This document shows positions 51,201 to 63,952 of a DNA stretch of 64,000 nucleotides, piece after piece. Under the pieces are notes generated by a model. The model ran no database searches, was not told the DNA's origin, and worked only from the letters and a program-made list of their open reading frames with translations. The stretch is from Pterobdella sp. o SKG-2022 (Eukaryota; Annelida; Clitellata; Hirudinida; Piscicolidae): contig OZ038320.1 of assembly GCA_964035795.1 (NCBI GenBank), forward strand, positions 8,454,671 through 8,518,670. The letters are read 5' to 3'. The translations under genes were made by a program, and so were the position numbers. How positions within the stretch are numbered: the first letter of the stretch is position 1; each line of letters starts with the position of its first letter.

Positions 51201-54200
51201 TTCAATATCGATAATAATAGATTAAACATCCAAATTAATAATGATAATGATAATAACACCCATAACTATAATAATATCAATAACAACAATGATAACACTA
51301 AAAGTGCTGACAACATGAATAATAATGATGACGACATTGAGAGATACGTTCTCAAATACGATGCGGCAGGACCTCACTCTCTCATCTCGTACGTTTCCAT
51401 TATGCTTATTTTAATATCGTATCATTATTTTTTATTAGTATCTGCTTTTTTAGAAGCATTTTATGTATTTTTTTTATTCAGATTTTTTTATAATGAAGAA
51501 GTTTTAGATACATTTATTTAAAAAAAACTAAAATTTTCGACAAATTCAACTTTTTATAGCTCATTAAAATAGTTTTGTTTGGAAAATAAATGCATTTGAA
51601 ATTTCCTCATAATAAAGAAAATCAGTAGCTACTAATTTTATGTTGATTTTTTCATAAATATTTTCTGTCTTGTTATTTATATTAGTTTGTTTTTGATACT
51701 TATAAGCTTTGAATGTAGCTGTATACTTTCATTAGTATATATTTTGTGTATTAGTATTCACATTAATAACGTATTTTTTAGTTTATAATATTCGATTGAA
51801 TTTGTTCTTTAAATCCCAATAAGTTGCGAAGCAAGCAAGCTGGTAGCTTTGCTCTACTTCATTCTCCAAGAAACTTTAAGCTGTGGTAGTTTCACAGTGG
51901 GAGACAACAACTTTTTAGCTGCTTTGCTGTTCAAATACCTAGCTGTCGTGGCTGCTAAGTGTTGCAACTACGTTGTTTATAAAGATGATGGCGGTGATAA
52001 TACTGGCACAAAAAATAATATTACAAGTGACAGTACATATTCTTACAAAGAAGAAGATAAAAATATTGTAAGCGAGGATGATGAAGATGAAGAAGAAGAA
52101 GAAGAAGATGACGATGATGTACAAACCAAAAGAATATTTAAAGATATTAAAAGTGAACTGATGACGCCTTTTGAAGCTGGTAAGGAATACAAATTTAAGA
52201 TAATAACAATAAAAATAACTTATAATAATAATAGCAGTAATAATAATAATAATAACATTAGTAGTTAATTATAATGGCTTTATGCGAAACGAAACACTAG
52301 CGATATATACATGTTTGTATACATTTGGTGAGGTAAGCTAGACTAACGGAATGCTTTATACATTCAATTCAGATTTTTATAACCCTAGTATTGTGTTAAT
52401 ATCATTTGTATAGGTTTTTATAATTAAAATTTAAATTTTGAATAATATTTTTTTTTGCAGCCTTACATTTCAATGATTGCAAATTTCTATCTCGACACCT
52501 GAAGCGTATATGTTATTTATTCAACAACAATAAAAATAACAAAGGCAACAACAATAATAAAAATAATAACAACGCAAGGGCTCTTAACAACATCATCTCA
52601 AAAGCACCTATCTCTTCCCACACAAAACTACCAACATCATCATCATTGGTGACGACACAAGCCTTGACGATCGTCAAAGGCAGCTTATCATTGTTGCGCC
52701 ACAAGTCATCATCGCCCCTGCAGTACACCATCAAAATACACATACAAGCCGCCATCGCTACCCTCGAGCTAGCTGGTTTTTATTGTTGTTTTTGTTGATA
52801 TACCCTAGCCACTCATATTTTAGTTGTTTTGGTTTTTGTTAGATACACGTGTTTCAGACCAGATTTAAATTTATTTAATAAGCCTTTTCTGGTGAAGGGA
52901 ACGGACCGTAAATTGGAATTGATTGTTGAGAATAAAAAGATATTTATTTTTTATCATTATTATTATTACTACTATTATTATTAAAGATTGGAATGGCATC
53001 TCAGACAACTGCGGGGTGGCTTGTTTCCGAGTTGTCACTCAGTTCTTCGAGTATGTCAACAAGGTTTGTTGGTTTTTTTATTCTTGTTATTTTATATTAT
53101 AATAATAATAATAATTATTATTATTATTATTATCAGTAGTAGTAGTAGTAGTAGTAATGGTAGTGGTAGTAATTTTAATTTTTCAAACAATTATTTTCAT
53201 TATAACTGTTATTTTTTTATATTTCAATCAAATCTTTTTTATAGCCCCTTTTCCTTTACCAAAAGTTGGGCTTTTCAAAGGAAAATGGGCTGCAAAAAGG
53301 ATTTGATTGATTGAAATATACACTAATAACAGTTATAATGAAAAAATATAGTGATAGAAAATTTTCGCAAATATTATAAATATCTTTATTAAAAATTATG
53401 AGGCAGAGTGGATGGACAAAGAAATATCAAATACAATGAATGATAAATCTAGATTATACAAAAACTATTCAAAAAATATTATATTTGTAACTTTTTAGAG
53501 ACATCCTAATGTACTTATAAGCAATATCAACAGTTTTCAACGTCAATTCATGGGAAAAAATTATTACATTTATTGAGCAAAAAATAGCTATAATTTTTGA
53601 TAAGTTTAGCCTTATCATAAAACATTAGCGAAAAAGTATATTTGAATTTTAATATTGTTCTTCATATATAATTTGGGCTTTTTAAATGATTATTGTGAAG
53701 CTGATACTAAAAATAAGTCTTAATAACGATTTTCTACCCTTTTTGTAAAAAACTCCACTTTCATTACTAATGCTACCAATATTAACAAAAATGAAGAAGA
53801 TAGTGTATGAGTGGAAAGGAGTGTTGTCAGACAAAATCTACCACAAGTCTTTAGGTATTTTATTATCATTATCATTGTTTTTAATATTATTTATTTTTTT
53901 ATTATTATTTTATTTTAAAATTATTCTTTTTGTTATTATCATCATTATTTTTTTTTGTTATTTATCTTTAAATTTCCATTTTTATTGTTATCATCATTAT
54001 ATTATTATTGCAGTTTTTGTTATTAGTATCATTCAGTCTATTTCCTTTATAAGTTCAAATGTACAATTTGTGCTCGTATTGTTACGTTTGGGCTAGAATT
54101 GTACTGTTGTATGTTACTAATAATAATTAGTGGAATAATAATATTATTATTTTTATTGTTATTAGCATTATTATAACTCAGGAGTAATAATAACGTGTTG

Positions 54201-54950
54201 GATGGAGGGCTTGGTGGAGAGGCTGTTGAGAGTGGCAGAGTTCAACCAGGAAGACTGCACTGTTCTATGCGGTCCATAATCATTATCATTAAAAATTATG
54301 ATAATAATGTGTTGTTTTTTCAGTTGTTAGTTATAAGTCATATTGTTGAATCATCAACATTCACAACAGAGGTGCTTGATGTTGTCATAAGGAATGCGCC
54401 CGACTTCTTCAATTCACCAGGTGGCAATTGTGGTTGTGATGATATTTTTGATGTGCATTTATTTTTATCTAACAAAAATATGTGATATTTTTGGTATATA
54501 CTGCTTGGACCATCAAATCGTTTCTGGTTGTACTCGAATCTTGCATTATATTCCTGTCTACAATGTTTGATTCATAATTATTTTTTTAGTTTCTGACTAT
54601 TGCTTAGTTATTTTGTTTTTGGTTTTGTTTTTATTATTATTATTGTTATTATTTTTATTATTATTATTACCTCATTATTAAATTGTTTTACAGACTTTTC
54701 AGAATACAGAGTACAAATGTTAACAATGGCAAACGTTAAAAGTTGGTTGAAGTTCAAAGAAACTAGGTCATTATTTGGGTCGAATCTCATCGAGATCTCT
54801 GATAGATGGGCTTCAGGACTGGGACCACTTGCTCTGCATTTCTCAGCCAACCAGGTTGCTCAAATGGTTCGAGCGATTTTTGAGAACACCAATAAGAGAG
54901 AAAGTGTTTTGAAGGATTTACTTCGTCATCCATCCATCCATCATCCCTAA
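48251..54950 (+). CDS. ZW10: ZW10, Dsl1/NRZ tethering and RZZ kinetochore subunit
   Basis: ZW10 helps tether Golgi-to-ER vesicles (NRZ/Dsl1) and, with ROD and Zwilch, recruits dynein and checkpoint proteins to kinetochores. Exons: 48251-48276 (within a longer open exon), 48337-48934, 49113-49628, 49779-49896, 50014-50128, 50221-50400, 50519-51388, 51824-52179, 52461-52775, 52824-52907, 52987-53063, 53797-53854, 54182-54271, 54331-54420, 54694-54950. All phases agree, giving 1,249 residues against about 750-780 usually. Recognisable blocks are the N-terminal DEDLARVDIKELSNRL, LRTETCILREIMTFDLNNHW, the central MVGRIGETVVPKL, ALHFNDCKFLSRHL, KIVYEWKGVLSDKIYHKSL, and the hallmark end EISDRWASGLGPLALHFSANQV...RAIFENTNKR. 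The extra length is low-complexity Asn, Asp/Glu and Ser/His insertions (51100-51340, 52070-52115). The frame is open upstream of the ATG at 48251 for 176 more codons, into the kinesin. Independent starts could be 48251 or 47789. Confidence 0.9.
53099..53157. repeat. AAT/ATT then AGT trinucleotide microsatellite
   Basis: The intron of ZW10 contains (AAT)n(ATT)n followed by (AGT)n. The first part is self-complementary and can form a small hairpin. Confidence 0.9.
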
Positions 54951-55210
54951 TTGGGCACAAATGTACACATTCAAATATATTAATATAATTGACATACGCA
55001 TATACATACCTACATATATTGATTAATTCAAAAAATTAATTATTGTAGCATTTATATACAAATCCACACACATATGTTATTGATGTAAATACATTTTTTT
55101 TAATTTTATACTTTTTGCAGTTACTGCCTCGCTTTTTGTATCTCAAAATAATATCAAAATTGATTGAAATAATTATTATAGGCTTAAGAACATATATTCA
55201 TTGTTTTTGT

Positions 55211-55216
55211 AATAAA
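55211..55216 (+). other. Polyadenylation signal AATAAA
   Basis: This lies about 260 bases after the ZW10 stop codon and is a plausible 3' end signal for that gene. Confidence 0.4.
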
Positions 55217-55673
55217 ATCAATAATCATTGAAGATAATGATGAATATGCGATTTTTAAATTTATTTCTTCAATCAATTTGAATTTCTCACGTTTACATAC
55301 GGCATCTTTGTCCATCTATTTTCTCTCATTTATCGATCTATTTACTTATTTTTTTTTATTTAATTGTCTATTTATCAATTGATTCGTCTATCTATTTTTC
55401 TATCTTTATTAATTCAACTATAACTCTATCTTCACCTATCCATCTATCTTCATCGCTTTAACTATTTTTCCATTTAACTTTTAGTTTATTTTCAATAGGA
55501 ACATTCAATACACTACTTAAAGGGAAAAAATTTGTCGATATATTTGTAAATAATTCATTTCTATTTCAATGTCACAAGTTTTTAACAAATTCATGATTTA
55601 ATAGTCTTTTATCGCAGGCATTTTTTTAATTCTCATTTTATTGTTATTATTATTATTATTATTACTATTATTA

Positions 55674-55871
55674 TCAATTGCTCACTACTAACCCAAGTAA
55701 AACATATTCAGTAATCTCTACGTTACGTTTTTTGTTTTTTTTCTTGAAATTGTGTTCACGAATATCTGTGTTTTGGTAATTGACAAAACTTAGGTCGACA
55801 TGAAATTTTCTCCAAATTGTGATTGTGAATGCGTAATTTTTATAAGGTTCATCAAGAATCCAAGTGTGCAT
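55674..55871 (-). CDS. Hypothetical short ORF
   Basis: A 65-codon frame starting MHTWILDEPYKNYAFTITIW has a more coding-like composition than its surroundings. I see no homology, splice sites or partner exons. It may be a relic of a mobile element or chance. Confidence 0.25.
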   Translation of the reverse strand: MHTWILDEPYKNYAFTITIWRKFHVDLSFVNYQNTDIREHNFKKKNKKRNVEITEYVLLGLVVSN

Positions 55872-57599
55872 TTTTCATGTTTTTTAGAGTTAGGTTTTAG
55901 ACTTCCTTTAAAACTGGTATTAAATTATCCACATTAATAATAGGTCTATGTTAGTCTTAACGATAGATCTCATATCTTAAAAAAAATGGATTCCGTTTCT
56001 ATATTTTTAAATATTTCTATTTCATTAATTTTCACTCTTGACAACTCAATATACATTAATGTAGAAATTCATCTGTGAGAATGTTTGGTCATTATGTTTC
56101 ATTTGGTTGGTGGTTAGGACGATCAGTTTATTTAATATTTTTTTAGGTTGGCTTTAACTATAAAGTTTGAATAAAGAATAGCTTCATTTATCACATGTCC
56201 TAATTTTTGTGTTTCACTTAATTTTTATTAGTTTTATTTTATTTTTTATTAAATTAGTGTGAGTAATCCGTAATTAGATTTGATACAAAAAAATTTTAGA
56301 ATTTTTTTTATACTAGGGATTTTTAATTTGGAAAAAAAACCAGTTTTTGCGGGTTTTCATATGTATTCTAGTTCATCAACTTTGCAATAAAACTGGCTCA
56401 TAATAAACCCATCCGATTATTCTTAAGCTTATCAACCATCGATTGTTTTAAACCTATTTCATGATTAAAATATTTATAAATTTCATTCATATTCACAATA
56501 AAATCCACATTTTTCTTATGCAGACCACCGTGTTATCTATATATATATGCATCTCTTTGAATGTGTCTATATATCTATATCTCCATTTTTGTATCTATCT
56601 ATCCACGTCTTCCAGATGCAATTTATAAACCACCTTGAACGCTTATATTGATTTACTATATGGATAGAGTAATCTTGAATCATCTCGAACAAATATTTTC
56701 TAGGTAGAACTAGCGTTATTCTTCCTCTTTGGAGTTTTCCGCGTTAGTCGACAGAACATCAATGAAATCACGTGAATGATAATGTTCATAATTGAGTAGC
56801 TTGTAACATCATATGTGTGTAATACGGATAGTAAAATGAGCAGTGTTAGCAACTCGTATTGCCTAATACAATTTTTATCGTGTGTTTTCTTCTAATATAT
56901 TTGCCGTTCTTCTTGTCTACAACATTATATTTATTTTTTTTTCGTTTTTTCTGTTTGAATGATATCTACTTAAAATTTAAGTTTAATTTTTGAAAACGAT
57001 TAGTGTTAATAACTTCAATGTAGAAAATCGTCTCAAAAAAGTTTTTTGTGGGTATGCATTGTTTGTTTCAGTCAGCATCGTTAATGAAATGGACATAATT
57101 CCTTTGTTATATGACTAATAGAAAAATGACCATTATTTGAAAATTGTTTGTCATGAGTTAGAAATAATATTTTTTTAATGTTGTTTTTGTTTTGCTTTTT
57201 CTCTTGTATAATGTATTTCTCATAAACTTGTTGCTTTGTCTTCCGTTTACCTTTTGTCAACCATGAATGTATTGTTGAATCTGATTAATTTTATGTTTGA
57301 ATTATTTAAAATATTGTTTTCGATTATGTTGGCTTGAAAAAAATAAAAAAATCAAATTATTGAAGGAAATTTATATTTGTAAGTAAAATGTAATAATTGC
57401 AATAATATGACAGCCGGAAAATAACACTTGTGTCTTTAATTTACTATTATCCAACCATTGTCTTACTTCGTCTCCCAATCAAATACGCTAATTTATATAA
57501 AGCTAGTTGCCTTATAAATCTGATGAAAAATTTTCGAAAACCATCAACTGTTTTCTCCCTGATTTCTTTATATCCCCTCTATCTTTAATCACTTTGCTA

Positions 57600-57730
57600 C
57601 AAAACCTACAGTTGTCAATTCTGTGGTATCTCCAAAAATAGCCGACATTGACCTTATTCGCTTAGTGGTGAACGACGTAAACATCAGACCAAAGACATCG
57701 ATTCATTTACAGATCAAGACCGACTTTAGT
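57600..57730 (+). pseudogene. Degenerate C2H2 zinc-finger fragment
   Basis: A frame reads KTYSCQFCGISKNSRH, then a stop, then SGERRKHQTKD. The C-x2-C and later H spacing resembles a broken C2H2 finger. It is short and interrupted, so a pseudogene fragment or chance similarity are both possible. Confidence 0.25.
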
Positions 57731-58381
57731 GTATAGAGAACGGCCACATAAATCAAGAACCCTGTCTAGATAGCACAAAAGTGAAAATCCTTCTTACATT
57801 GCTTATCTGGGTGCTTTAAATTGAGTTATTTCACAAAACAAGGCTCACAGGTGCTGGTATTCCAGTTTGCAATGTAGCATTCAGTGCTCTAAAAACAATT
57901 GAAAAACACGGAACACTTGCCTAAACAAGGAATAATGAATCTCACACTTTATCATCATACAGAACAGAGAGCAATATTTTATTCATTTTGAATTTTATTT
58001 TTATGCTCCAACTCTATATAAAATGCAACTTAAGCACAATGCAGATTTGCTTCGAGAACTAATGTAATGGAAGTCAACACCTATACAATCGGTTTATTCT
58101 GTTTCATAAGTAAAAATTTTTCTCATTAATATAAATAGAAAAGAAGTAATGATTAGATAAAATTTTCAAATGAATTATACCAAATAAAAAAACCGAAAAG
58201 ACAAACAGTTTAAATGAAAGAAAATGAAATTGACGAATATTTTGCAGAGCTGAAATGAGCAATGGAAACACTGAAGCATTTTAAATATGACAAAACATAA
58301 TTAAATATAAACTTTGAAATAAACCATTGTGAATGTGTTTTATCAACATGCAGATTTATGTAAAAAAAATAAAAACTCGTA

Positions 58382-61300
58382 TCAAGCATAACTTTCTTGT
58401 TTTTTATTTGAAGGCTCTTCTAATACAAGTTGAGAAGCCTTTTTGTTATGGTGAGAATACCAGCTGTTCTTGAACTCTATGTTCTCAAACAGGTTGTATT
58501 GCTTACGGTGGTCTAATGTTTGGAACATTAGCATTGGACTCATAGATAGGCTGTAAAAAATATAAGAAAATTAACGAATTATAATTTATATGAGCGTATA
58601 AAGGGATTTCCATTTAATTAAAACAAAGTTTTGATAATTTTTTCAAGAAAAAATAGCAATAACCAAATGAAAATACCATGTTGGAAAAACTTTAAACGTT
58701 ATAATATAATTTTGTTTATGTAGGCATCAGTCAAAACTAACTTGTAACTAGGAACACTTCTCAGCACCACATCTCTGGCATCCTCTCTCCTTATAGTTCT
58801 CAATGCCGCGCATAAGTTTCCTGCGTTCGAGATTAACAATTCATACGTATAAATGATGTATTATAATCAATTTAACATAAGAAATAAAATAAATGCAGGG
58901 TGAATTTTGTTAAATATTTGCAGTTTTCACAAACTTAGACTGCAGTTGAGTATATATGAGTATAATTTATATTGATTTTAATGAACAATAAAACTGGAAT
59001 CATCAAAAATAATAAAAATTTTGTTCGAATGAGTTTAAAAATTCCGGCATGAACATTAAACTAATATAGATAAAATTAATTCAAAAATTTCAGTTATCCA
59101 AACAATGATGAATGACAATAACCTATGGAAGAAGTGATGTTGTATGTAGACAAAGCCAGAATGGTGTCAGTTGGAGAAGCTCTAACCAATGTTACGTCTC
59201 CATTTCCTTTCAACTCCGCCTCCTTTTCGTCTAAAAAATTTAATACGTAAACAAAATTATTAATCAATTTACATGTATATTTATAATCGTTAAAAAAATT
59301 TAAAACTGAAACGAGAACTAACTAATTTCTCACCTTGAAACGTCTCAGAGACCTGCAACACTTTGGCCAGATGTCGCCAGTTGTTTTGTTGGAGGCCTCC
59401 TTCAACTTTTGGGAGGATGATGGTTCGTGTTCAATGTGTTTGTATGTTTAAACTATGAAAAATTTACTAAAGACTGAGAACATAAATACAATGAACATCA
59501 ATGAAAAGCAGTAAAAATACTTAGTGACCTTATGCCTGTGTGAATTTTTTATGAAACAATTTTTTTTTCAACTTTTGATTTTTAGTATAATTGCTTTCCG
59601 TAAAAAATAAAAAAATTCATTTCTTCTTCTCACCTTCCACTTCTCCACCACTCTTGCATTCCTCCACTATCACTACACTGCTCCTTTTCACTTCTTCATC
59701 CAGCAAATCTGCCAGCATCATTCTGCAGTGGTTAATATCCATGTCAACTATACAAAAACGAAAAAGAACTTATATATCATTTATCATAAACTGATACATG
59801 TGGTTATTTCAAATAATAAAAAACAAAAATGTATTTTCGATTAAAACTACCACTAATTATCAAGAAAATCGACTACAAATATTGAAGAAAAGCACTATAG
59901 AAAAGATGAAGACCTGGCTTGTATGTGGAGAACAGAGAGATGCAAATCACAGCCCAGCACCAGATGCTTGAAGATCACCTCACTACCACAAGCTATCACG
60001 TTTATCAACTTCTCTGTTTTTTCTGCATTAAATAGTTATCATATAAAGTATATGATAGAAATAATTGACTCTCGTTTGAAACTTAAACGCATGAGAAATA
60101 TGAAGAGTAACGATTCTTGAAGTTTGTTCTAAACTTCAGAAAAATTATTCAAATAACTCAACCTTCTTGTAAAGTGTCTTGTTCTGAAGGCAAGTTTTTG
60201 TTCAATTCACACTTCATGATATCTTCAAACGAGGTACTTTTACTGGCCATAATGCAATCCAAAATCTCTTTGGAGTCATAAACCCTTATAGCTAAAGTAT
60301 TTCCATCTTCATCGTCTTCATAACGTTTTTCATTTTTTTTGTGATTTTTTTTATTCTCTTTGGGGCGGTCATCATCCTTTTGGTCAGTAAAAGGTTCTGC
60401 ACCTTCACTTAAATCGTGGTTTTCATAGAGGTCTATATCATAACCACTGCTATCATCATCAGTGCTTGAATGGTCATGTTTCCTTTTGTAAGTTCTTCTC
60501 AAGTCATTGGGACTCATTGAAAATCTGCCATACATGCAAAGTTTGTCATTAAGATATTTTCAATGAGAAAATACAAATTTGATATAGTTTTGCTCATCAG
60601 AATGATGTGGTAGCGAATCTATTAAAAAATTGAATAGCTTGTATTGATACATTTATATAGATTGTTACACTCAAATTTGCTTATTTAGTAGACAGTGTAT
60701 AACTATTAAAAAGCATATTTGCTTAATCGCCATTTTAAGTTATGAAAAAGGGTAGATAGATTTGAAAACAATGGATCACAAGCTTTTCAATTCACTATCA
60801 TCAGATTGGAAAAGCCAAGTGAGCAAAATAGTTCAATAAATTCCATTTTAAAATTATAAAAAAACCTGCAAATGAAGATTCCAGGTGTCATCATTTCTAA
60901 CTTTCCAAAAATAACTGACAAGATAAACTCGTTGAAACAAAAAATTTCCAATATACTGTCGGAGTGGCCTCTGAAAAGTAATTCACATCATAAATCATTT
61001 TTTTTATTTAAATTTTTAATTGCTCAATTCATGATGCAGACGATTGCCATATTAATTTCTTCAAGACATATAATGCAATGTCATCCCATATGAAATCAAA
61101 GATAATTTTTTGATACCTTGTTATGACATCAATATGGTCCTGGGATGGTGATAGCTTCACTATGGTACTTGAGTTTTCACAGTCCATTCTGTGGGTTATA
61201 ACAATGAGGTATCATACAGATGTTACATTGGGGTATCCTAAATCATAAGTGAATTGTGAATGTATATAAAAATTGAAAAAAATTATAATGCTTTTTGTGA

Positions 61301-63952
61301 AAAATATTCTATATTTTTTAAAGACATCGTAAATACCTTGTATTTAATAATTTTCGTGTTTATTCTTCACAAAATGAGGTTTTCTAAAAATACCCTTTAT
61401 AAAGAAACTAAAATTTTCGACAAATTAAACTTTGTCATAATTCATTCAGTATGAATTATGACAAAGTTTAATTTGTCGAAAATTTTAGTTTCTTTATAAT
61501 AAAAGTGTCTTTAAAAACTTCATTTTGTGAAGAATAAAAACGAAAATTATTTTGTATTTATTTCAAAAATACCTTCTGGAAAAGACCATATTACCTGATA
61601 GCAGTATCCCAGCTAAAAATTTCTGTTATTAAGCACGGACAAATATCCCTTCAAGTAAAATTAACGGTAAATCGAATTGATCAATCAAAATTTTTAATGT
61701 AATAAAACTAAATTGACGAAATGAAAAATGAAAAAATAGACGCTAAACCGGGAATCGAACCAAGCACGTATGGACCAGGTTTAAAAGTCAAACGATAAAT
61801 GTATAATTTATATTAGAAGTAAATTATTTACCTGTTTCGGGTGGCGTTTCTGATAGCAATGACACATCTGGGAAACAGCAGACCAATTATTTCACCCACC
61901 ACGTCATCTTGGTCAAATGGGCCTGTAATAGTTGGAATTTTTATGATTTTTGGAATTTCTTTTGTTTTAATTAGACTCAGTGTTATAAATACGTTTACTA
62001 AAAATATGAAACAAAGGATCAAATTTATGAAAACGATTAGTTACAACCAAATAAAATAAAATTTTTAAAATTTCTAAATCATTCATGTAGGTATGAGTGT
62101 GTGAGTGATACCTAGTTGAACGCCAATCCACTTCTCACGTTCTCTTTCATTATCCATTTTCTTCTCGCTTGCAGATTTGTTTTTCACAGATTCTTCATTA
62201 TTATTTGAAAATTTTTTATTATTATTTCCATCATTATTTGGAGAATCATATGCCTCATCATCATCATCTTCCCCGACATTCCACCCATCCCAAATATCTT
62301 CTGGGGAAGGATCAAAGTTAAGTGAAGGCATATACAAAATATCACTAGGCAGTCTATGTTCTGTGCAAATATCCACTGCTTTCAAAATCTCTGTAAAATG
62401 ACAGTGTTGTATATTTTTTTAAAATTTATTATTATTATTATCTTATTATTATTTCTCATCAATTTCGCAAACAAAATAAGTTATAGACTGTTAAAATTTG
62501 GTACTTATCGAAAATATTCTCTTTCAGTTTACAGTCATTAATTTTATAAAAAAATAGTTTTTTTTATTTAGATAATTTAATAAAACAAATTTGAACTTTT
62601 GAGTTCAAACAGGTCTTCATTGGGAAAGAGCATTGAGAGCTCATTGTTGCTAATGAAGCCGTCAATGTGGAAACTTTCCAAGATTTCAAAAGATAACAAG
62701 TGTCTGAAAGTTTTATATTATAATTCTTTATGTTTATTTTTTATTCACATTCAAACCAATGGTTAAAATATAGAACAATTTATATCGGTATTATCAAAAG
62801 ATTTTGACGTTGTTGCTGTCATGACATTTATAACAGGAACAAATTGTAAAACTTTTCAATGAGTCTGTTAGTAAACATGTAAAACAATCAACTATGGTCA
62901 TTATAGCAAGAAACATACACTCACCCGATAATGTTACTGGTCAACCAATTAGGTTTCAGAACCACTATGTCTTGATCGCCCTCCACTTCTAGAAAGATCA
63001 CCTTGAAACAAAATAATTGAGTTCAAAATTATATTCATTATTGTAAATCATAAAAACACGATAATATTTTGGTTTTTTATTGAGACGAAGTTTTTCGACA
63101 TATTTTTCATATCGTTATAATGTAACAAATGTAGAATGATAAAACTATAACATTAACTAATTCAATAGAATGTACAGCCATCACCTCTCCCATTTGTTGT
63201 AATTGATTAACGATGGTTCTAATGTGTTTGTCTAGAGCCAGTGAATTCACCGTGTTTCTGGTTTGTTAGTAATACTTTGAATAGTTTTGGAGATAACAGA
63301 GAAAAAGTTTAAAACGAAGTAAAACAACATGGAATGAGAGAAAAAGAGGTCAGATACAGTATTTATTATTATTCTTATTTGAAATTGAAGAGAAAGTCTA
63401 AAATTGTTAGTAAAAAAGACATGTTTTGAAACAAGATCACAAAAAAGTTTGAAAAATTGTAATGAACGCTTTTAAAAATATTTTCCTGCATTCAAACTAG
63501 CTAGTTAGTTTCAGGATAAAAACATAATCAGCCCTTCACGGCTTTTAAATAACTTTAAAGAAAAAAATCGTTTTTTGACTGACTGCACACGTGCCATTTT
63601 ATTAGTTTGCTGTAGAGAGTATGTTTTTCATCTATGCATAGAAAAATTGGAAATAGAATGACGTTGAAGTTTTTTTGTGTTTGATTAAGAGGATAGAAGC
63701 AAAACAAAGTGTCGTCAAGAAGCAGCATGAGAGACAGGAAAAATTGTTTTTTCCATTCAAGAGATTGTTAAATAATTTTTAGCAATTAATTAATTAACAA
63801 GTTCGTTAAATCATAACTGTTCAAGTACACTAAACCCATAGAAACCTCATAGCTTCCACATAGTCATTCCAATACAGGTAGTCAACTTCATGGCTCAGCC
63901 TCTTTGTTTCCCTTAATGCTTTTTGTAAGCAGTTGATGGTGCATGGCATGTT
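58382..63952 (-). CDS. DAPK1: Death-associated protein kinase 1 type, C-terminal part (COR-like region and death domain)
   Basis: DAPK1 is a large Ca2+/calmodulin-regulated Ser/Thr kinase that promotes cell death and autophagy and binds the cytoskeleton. Only its C-terminal 630 residues are here; the kinase, calmodulin and ankyrin parts should lie past the right edge. Exons on the minus strand, 5' to 3': 63952-63846, 63257-63185, 63001-62935, 62703-62597, 62390-62112, 61922-61832, 61198-61117, 60970-60866, 60524-60163, 60022-59914, 59722-59634, 59399-59334, 59230-59123, 58820-58742, 58550-58382. All phases agree. Matching blocks are IVVLKPNWLTSNIIGHLLS, the KILKAVDICTEHRLPSD region, PGIFICRFSMSPNDLR, LGCDLHLSVLHIQARMMLADL, and the death-domain segments NNWRHLAKVLQV and LCAALRTIRREDARDVVLR. 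Lineage-specific acidic/Asn-rich insertions lie at 62130-62290 and 60250-60480. A tail of about 60 residues after the death domain ends ...KKQESYA. Confidence 0.92.
61340..61560. repeat. Fold-back element (about 220-bp hairpin)
   Basis: Long inverted arms are almost identical near the centre: gaaactaaaattttcgacaa, aactttgtcataattc and their complements, around 61450. The outer parts (ttattcttcacaaaatgagg versus cattttgtgaagaataa) are less perfect. It lies in the DAPK intron between exons 61922-61832 and 61198-61117. Single arms occur near 2775, 27830 and 51528. Confidence 0.85.

Larger units (their letters stand above)
54951..58381. other. Intergenic stretch between convergent genes
   Basis: ZW10 (+) and the DAPK-type gene (-) end toward each other. 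Within this stretch are a candidate AATAAA for ZW10 at 55211, a degenerate zinc-finger fragment at 57600-57730, a minus-strand frame at 55674-55871 and CTAT/CATC-rich tracts at 55370-55450. Otherwise I see only A/T-rich sequence. Confidence 0.45.

Noticed and set aside
53880..54096. Hydrophobic frame suggesting membrane segments after a ZW10 exon
   Set aside because: It is the intron after donor 53855, made of ATT/TTA repeats that translate to Leu/Ile/Phe.
59723..59750. A longer start for the DAPK exon at 59722 (frame VDMDINHC)
   Set aside because: It requires a different upstream donor; using the 59914 donor and the 59722 acceptor gives a continuous match to the DAPK pattern.
61741..61800. 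tRNA-like sequence on the minus strand (gactTTTAAacc loop and GGTTCGATTCCCGG)
   Set aside because: It looks like the 3' half of a Lys-type tRNA, but there is no D arm or matching acceptor 5' strand, so it is a fragment, not a gene.
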